Part shown: piece after piece, positions 60,261-64,000 of the stretch | How the letters are laid out: every line of letters begins with the position of its first letter | Numbering within the stretch: the stretch's first letter is position 1 | Assembly: GCF_000719265.1 (NCBI RefSeq) | Contig: NZ_JOFL01000005.1 | Span: 197,047 to 261,046, forward strand | DNA length: 64,000 nt | Origin: Streptomyces roseoverticillatus | Lineage (GTDB): Bacteria > Actinomycetota > Actinomycetes > Streptomycetales > Streptomycetaceae | Direction of reading: 5' to 3' | The notes under the pieces: model-generated | The model's database searches: none | What the model was told of the DNA's origin: nothing | What the model saw: only the letters and a program-made list of their open reading frames with translations | Made by a program: the position numbers and the translations under genes

Positions 60261-61250
60261 ATGGCGCACACGAGCGACGGCCGAGGACGGCCGGCGGGCG
60301 GGGGCCGCACCGGGAGCGGGAAGCGCACCCCGGCCGGGAAACGGCCGCACACCAAGCAGCGGGACGGCAGGAAGAGACCGCTCACCGAACGGCGCATGGT
60401 CAGCGCCCGCCGCCGGCTGCGCAGCGAAGTCCCCAGCACCGTGGCCGTCCTGGCCGGCGCGGAGGACTTCGCGGCCATGCAGGGCTACACAAGCTTCACC
60501 TTCGACGACCACGCCACGTACATGCGGCAGATGGAGGGCCTGCTGCGCGAGTTCGCCGCCCGGGGCACGCACACGAGCGTCGCCCTCTTCGACCCCGCCG
60601 GCTACGAGGAGTTCTGCACCGAGTCCCACCTCGACCCCGACACCCCCGCCAGCCGCACGCGCTACACCGCGGAGGTCGCCGCCGCCGGCACCAAGGTCAC
60701 CTACGAGGGCCAGCCCCTCGCCCGCCTGCTGCCCCGCCTCGTCGCCGAAGCGGAACAACAGGCCACCTGGGAGCACGCCTCCGCCCTGCTCACCCGCGGC
60801 GACTGCGACGCTTGCGGCGAGGACATCGGCCGCGCCGCCTTCGCCCGGGCCACCGCACTCCTGCGGCGGATCATCGAAGCGGCCGGCCCCGGCACCCACC
60901 ACCTCGTCTGCAGCGTCCCGGCCGAAGGGCCGGCCCCGCTCGTCGCCGTGCTCCACACGGAGACCCGCGACGACGGACTGCTGCACCTCGGCGAGGCGGC
61001 CGCCCTCCTCTTCTGCACGGTCCTCGCGGCGGGCATCGCCACGGACCGGCCCGGAGGAGTCGTCCTGCGCAGCACGCTGCCCGGCCGGCGCGACACCGTC
61101 CGCGGCTGGAACCTCAAGGGCGGCGGCAGACTCCACCCGCTGACCGAAGCGGAAGTCTTCTCCGCCTACTGCACCGACGCCCGCACCGGCGAACCCGTAC
61201 CTCCGGAGCCCGGTGTCGACTACCGCGCGGGGCTGCCCCTGGAGGACTGA
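60261..61250 (+). CDS. Conserved hypothetical protein with basic N-terminus
   Basis: A 329-residue protein. The first 55 residues are basic and disordered (Arg/Lys/Gly-rich). The rest is a mixed alpha/beta domain with no motif I recognise, including GYTSFTFDDHATYMRQM and a CDACGEDIGRAAFARATALL-like segment (first part shown) that has two cysteines three apart. Nothing indicates export. It lies 24 bases after the MFS gene on the same strand and may be co-transcribed. It ends at a strong hairpin. Confidence 0.78.
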   Translation: MAHTSDGRGRPAGGGRTGSGKRTPAGKRPHTKQRDGRKRPLTERRMVSARRRLRSEVPSTVAVLAGAEDFAAMQGYTSFTFDDHATYMRQMEGLLREFAARGTHTSVALFDPAGYEEFCTESHLDPDTPASRTRYTAEVAAAGTKVTYEGQPLARLLPRLVAEAEQQATWEHASALLTRGDCDACGEDIGRAAFARATALLRRIIEAAGPGTHHLVCSVPAEGPAPLVAVLHTETRDDGLLHLGEAAALLFCTVLAAGIATDRPGGVVLRSTLPGRRDTVRGWNLKGGGRLHPLTEAEVFSAYCTDARTGEPVPPEPGVDYRAGLPLED

Positions 61251-61282
61251 GCGGCCCGAGGAACGCAGGAAGAAAGAACGAA

Positions 61283-61318
61283 TGAAGGGTGCCCCGCCAC
61301 CCGGCGGGACACCCTTCA
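61283..61318. terminator. Hairpin terminator before ptsI
   Basis: TGAAGGGTG (61283-61291) pairs with CACCCTTCA (61310-61318), and the inner CCCGCC/GGCGGG extends the stem. It lies between the convergent hypothetical gene and ptsI. Confidence 0.85.
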
Positions 61319-61355
61319 CCTCTCAGCTCACGTCACCGCTACGGCGACGGCCGGC

Positions 61356-63026
61356 TCACTCGCCGGACAGCACCGCCTGCGCGGCCAGCCGGGCCTCCTC
61401 CGCGGAGTCCGTCGCACGGGCCGCGGCAGCGGCACGCTCGCACTGGGCCAGCGTGTGCTTGGCCAGCGTCGCGCGGACGTACGGAATCGACGCCGCACCC
61501 ATGGACAGGCTCGTCACGCCCAGACCGGTCAGCACACAGGCCAGCAGCGGGTCCGACGCGGCCTCGCCGCACACGCCGCAGCTCTTGCCCTCGGCCTTGG
61601 CCGCCTCGGCGGACGCGGCGACGAGGTCGAGCAGCGCCGGCTGCCACGGGTCCTGCAGCCGCGAGACCGCACCGACCTGACGGTCGGCCGCGAACGTGTA
61701 CTGCGCCAGGTCGTTGGTGCCCAGCGACAGGAACTCGACCTCCTGCAGGATCGAACGGGCCCGCAGCGCGGCGGAAGGGATCTCCACCATCGCCCCGAAC
61801 TTCGCCTGCAGCCCGGCCTCGCGGCACGCGTCCGCGAACGCCTTCGCGTCCGTGCGGTCCGCCACCATCGGGGCCATGACCTCGAGGTAGACCGGCAGCC
61901 CCTCGGCGGCCTTGGCCAGCGCGGTGAGCTGCGTGCGCAGCACCTCCGGGTGGTCGAGCAGGGTGCGCAGACCCCGCACGCCCAGCGCCGGGTTCGGCTC
62001 GTCGGCCGGCGTCAGGAAGTCCAGCGGTTTGTCCGCGCCCGCGTCCAGCACCCGCACGACCACACGGCCCTCGGGGAACGCCTCCAGCACCTTGCGGTAC
62101 GCCTCGACCTGCTTGGCCTCGGACGGCGCCTTCGCGCTGTCGTCCAGGAACAGGAACTCGGTACGGAACAGGCCCACGCCCTCCGCACCCGCCTCGACCG
62201 CGGCCGCCACGTCCGCCGGGCCACCGATGTTCGCCAGCAGCGGCACCTTGTGACCGTCCGACGTCGCACCCGGGCCGGACGACGCGGACAGCGCCGCCTT
62301 GCGCTCCTCGGCCGTCTTGATCAGCTCGGCGCGCTTCTCCGGGCTCGGGTCCACGAAGATGTCACCCGTGCTGCCGTCCACGGCCACCACCGTGCCCTCG
62401 GCAAGCTCGCCCGCGCCCGGCAGCGCCACGACCGCCGGCACGCCGAGCGCCCGCGCCAGGATGGCGCTGTGGCTGGTCGGCCCGCCCTCCTCGGTCACGA
62501 AGCCCAGCACCAGCGTCGGGTCCAGCAGCGCCGTGTCGGCGGGAGCCAGGTCCCGGGCGATCAGCACATAGGGCTCGTCACTGTCCGGCACGCCCGGCAT
62601 CGGCACGCCCAGCAGGCGCGCGACGATGCGGTTCCGCACGTCGTCCAGGTCGGCCACCCGGCCGGCCAGGTACTCGCCCGCGTTGGCGAGCAGTGCGCGG
62701 TAGGCGGCGAAGGCGTCGTACACCGCGCGCTCCGCGGTGCTGCCGACGGTGATGCGCCGTTCGACGTCGGCCATCAGCTCGGGGTCCTGGGCCATCATGG
62801 CCTGGGCCTCCAGCACGTGCTGGGCCTCGCCACCGGCCAGGTTGCCGCGCGCGATGAGGTCGGCGGCCACAGCTTCCACGGCCTGGCGGGCGCGGCCCTG
62901 CTCGCGCGGCGCCTCCTCCGTCGGAATCTGCTTGGCCGGCGGCTCCAGCACCGCCGTGCCCATGTGCCGGACCTCGCCGATGGCCACACCGTGGCTCACG
63001 CCGACGCCTCGCAGCGTTGTCTCCAT
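61356..63026 (-). CDS. ptsI: PTS enzyme I (phosphoenolpyruvate-protein phosphotransferase)
   Basis: A 556-residue cytoplasmic enzyme that takes phosphate from PEP and passes it to HPr. The phospho-acceptor His is in GGPTSHSAILARALG near 188. The PEP-binding barrel has FRTEFLFLD near 290, GVRGLRTLLDHPEVL and EFLSLGTNDLAQY near 440, and the conserved Cys in GKSCGVCGEAASDP near 495. Length is slightly below the 570-575 of enteric enzymes, as usual in Streptomyces. It follows crr by 86 bases and is likely co-transcribed with it. Confidence 0.97.
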   Translation of the reverse strand: METTLRGVGVSHGVAIGEVRHMGTAVLEPPAKQIPTEEAPREQGRARQAVEAVAADLIARGNLAGGEAQHVLEAQAMMAQDPELMADVERRITVGSTAERAVYDAFAAYRALLANAGEYLAGRVADLDDVRNRIVARLLGVPMPGVPDSDEPYVLIARDLAPADTALLDPTLVLGFVTEEGGPTSHSAILARALGVPAVVALPGAGELAEGTVVAVDGSTGDIFVDPSPEKRAELIKTAEERKAALSASSGPGATSDGHKVPLLANIGGPADVAAAVEAGAEGVGLFRTEFLFLDDSAKAPSEAKQVEAYRKVLEAFPEGRVVVRVLDAGADKPLDFLTPADEPNPALGVRGLRTLLDHPEVLRTQLTALAKAAEGLPVYLEVMAPMVADRTDAKAFADACREAGLQAKFGAMVEIPSAALRARSILQEVEFLSLGTNDLAQYTFAADRQVGAVSRLQDPWQPALLDLVAASAEAAKAEGKSCGVCGEAASDPLLACVLTGLGVTSLSMGAASIPYVRATLAKHTLAQCERAAAAARATDSAEEARLAAQAVLSGE

Positions 63027-63112
63027 CTCACCCGTCTCCGGTTGATGCGGCGGCCCGTGCCGCCGCGGTTGGATGTCGTACGTGCCGCTCCCCCTTTTGG
63101 GAGCGGTATCGG

Positions 63113-63562
63113 CTACTGCCAGCTGAAGAGCTGGTCGCCGGCCTTGACGTCGCCGTCCTTGCGGACGTCGCCGAGCGAGTCGGCGGTCGCCTCGAGCGCG
63201 ACGATCGGGCAGATCGGCGACTTGCCGGCCGCCTCCACGGCGACCGGGTTCCAGCGCACGACCTCCTGGCCGCGGGTCACGGTGTCACCCTTGTTCACGA
63301 GCAGCTCGAAGCCCTCGCCGTTGAGCTGGACGGTGTCGATGCCGAGGTGCGTCAGCACACCGTGGCCTTCGGCGTCGACGACGACGAACGCGTGCGGGTG
63401 CAGCGAGACGATGACACCGTCGACGGGGGAGACCGCGGCGTGCGGCTCACGGACGGGGTCGACGGCGGTACCGGGTCCCACCATCGCGCCGGAGAAGACC
63501 GGATCGGGCACTGCCGCGAGTCCGATGGCGCGTCCGGCGATCGGGGACGACACGGTGGTCAT
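63113..63562 (-). CDS. crr: PTS glucose-type IIA component
   Basis: A 149-residue EIIA(Glc)-like phosphocarrier. The phosphorylated His is in VLTHLGIDTVQL near residue 90, with the second conserved His in SLHPHAFVVV near 74. It passes phosphate from HPr to a sugar permease; in Streptomyces it serves N-acetylglucosamine uptake. The ATG at 63562 (MTTVSSPIAG) follows GGGAGG. The pairing with ptsI matches SCO1390-SCO1391 of S. coelicolor, recalled from memory. Confidence 0.96.
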   Translation of the reverse strand: MTTVSSPIAGRAIGLAAVPDPVFSGAMVGPGTAVDPVREPHAAVSPVDGVIVSLHPHAFVVVDAEGHGVLTHLGIDTVQLNGEGFELLVNKGDTVTRGQEVVRWNPVAVEAAGKSPICPIVALEATADSLGDVRKDGDVKAGDQLFSWQ

Positions 63563-63702
63563 GGGAAGCCTCCCAGGTGGAGATTCGTCACGCGCCGTCA
63601 CTACCTGTCCTGGACGGCGCACTGATCGGAAGCCTAAGTCATAGGAACTGAGGATTCCGCACGAGTGAAGAGGGCCCCTGGCGTGTGCGGTGCGTAATCG
63701 AT

Positions 63703-63731
63703 TTGCCTCGGGTGGGGAGGGCATGTACTGT
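63703..63731 (+). promoter_or_regulatory. Housekeeping-type promoter toward the rRNA operon
   Basis: TTGCCT at 63703-63708 and TACTGT at 63726-63731 with a 17-base spacer form a reasonable sigma-HrdB promoter directed at the rrn leader. A further -10-like TAGAGT at 63889-63894 may belong to a second promoter. Confidence 0.5.
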
Positions 63732-63884
63732 CAGATCCCTGCCCACGACCGAGGCCCGCAGACAACTGCCGGCAAGGTGGGGGCAGCACCCCATCAGAAG
63801 TGATCCTTTCTCAGTTCTGCTGCTGTGTGCCCGTATGCCTTTTGTGTTTACGGAAAACAGAGTGGCGGGAGAGCGGAAAAACTC

Positions 63885-64000
63885 CTGATAGAGTGTGAAA
63901 CACCGAAGGGAAGCGCCCGGAGGAAAGCCCGAGAGGGTGAGTACAAAGGAAGCGTCCGTTCCTTGAGAACTCAACAGCGTGCCAAAAGTCAACGCCAGAC
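63885..64000 (+). promoter_or_regulatory. Leader region of an rRNA operon (16S gene just beyond the window)
   Basis: The sequence GATAGAGTGTGAAAC, then GAAGCGCCCGGAGGAAAGC, then CCTTGAGAACTCAACAGCGTG and GTCAACGCCAGA (first 20 bases or fewer quoted of each), matches the leader that precedes 16S rRNA in Streptomyces rrn operons, as I remember it. The mature 16S gene is expected a few hundred bases to the right and is not in the window. Confidence 0.78.

Noticed and set aside
1..64000. CRISPR array, tRNA genes, transposons or prophage
   Set aside because: No regularly spaced repeats, cloverleaf-type sequences, transposase or phage structural genes were recognised on reading both strands.

Overview
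The window comes from the chromosome of a Streptomyces or a very close relative. The evidence is the very high G+C content with near-exclusive G/C third codon positions, and several genus hallmarks: rbpA with a sigma-R type promoter, an lnt-ppm1 pair, a four-gene conservon (cvnABCD), the crr-ptsI PTS pair, two MocR regulators, and an rrn leader at the right edge. Most of it looks like ordinary, stable chromosome. I saw no tRNA, insertion sequence, integrase, prophage or CRISPR array.

Layout. 1-7.2 kb: tail of an acyl-CoA dehydrogenase, a small zinc-ribbon-like protein, an Lrp regulator, an amidohydrolase, lnt-ppm1 (lipoprotein N-acylation and polyprenyl-phosphate mannose synthesis) and fxsA. 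7.2-13 kb: rbpA, the divergent yczE/MocR pair, a repeat-bearing gap, a P-loop protein with a small SpdB-like membrane protein, and an ankyrin protein. 13-20 kb: a secreted glycosidase-like protein, an ATP-dependent DNA ligase, a secreted carboxylesterase, and a P450-ferredoxin pair. 20-24.4 kb: a two-component system followed by an orphan FtsW/RodA-type (SEDS) protein. 24.7-29.8 kb: a compact minus-strand operon of P450, lipase-like protein, alpha-dioxygenase-type heme peroxidase and coiled-coil protein. 30.7-36.3 kb: a 5-oxoproline (pyroglutamate) locus made of gntR-pxpA-pxpB-pxpC facing DUF969-DUF979-pcp, with a palindromic operator candidate between the two arms. 36.3-43.9 kb: a three-gene set that looks like a MukF/MukE/MukB or Wadjet JetA/JetB/JetC complex without JetD. 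43.9-50.4 kb: membrane proteins, an EgtD-like methyltransferase and the conservon. 50.4-64 kb: glpK, a VanX-like dipeptidase, a GH31 glycosidase, acetoacetyl-CoA synthetase, a MocR/MFS pair, a conserved hypothetical protein, ptsI, crr and the start of an rRNA operon leader.

Two stretches deserve attention. The first is the P450/lipase-like/alpha-dioxygenase operon. It has the parts expected for making and rearranging fatty-acid hydroperoxides (oxylipins), which eukaryotes often do with dioxygenase-P450 pairs or fusions. Its P450 lacks the usual acid-threonine pair used for O2 activation, and its lipase-like protein has glycine in place of the nucleophilic serine. The second is the SMC-like operon. 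It has the gene order and sizes of a MukBEF/Wadjet complex but no nuclease gene, and its Walker B motif reads D-N instead of D-E.

Many genes are packed with ATGA or GTGA overlaps (lnt/ppm1, regulator/kinase, P450/ferredoxin, P450/lipase-like, the pxp operon, DUF969/979, cvnABC), which implies translational coupling. Start sites were chosen from Shine-Dalgarno spacing, overlaps and domain boundaries. Family names come from motifs recognised by eye, and no database search was run.
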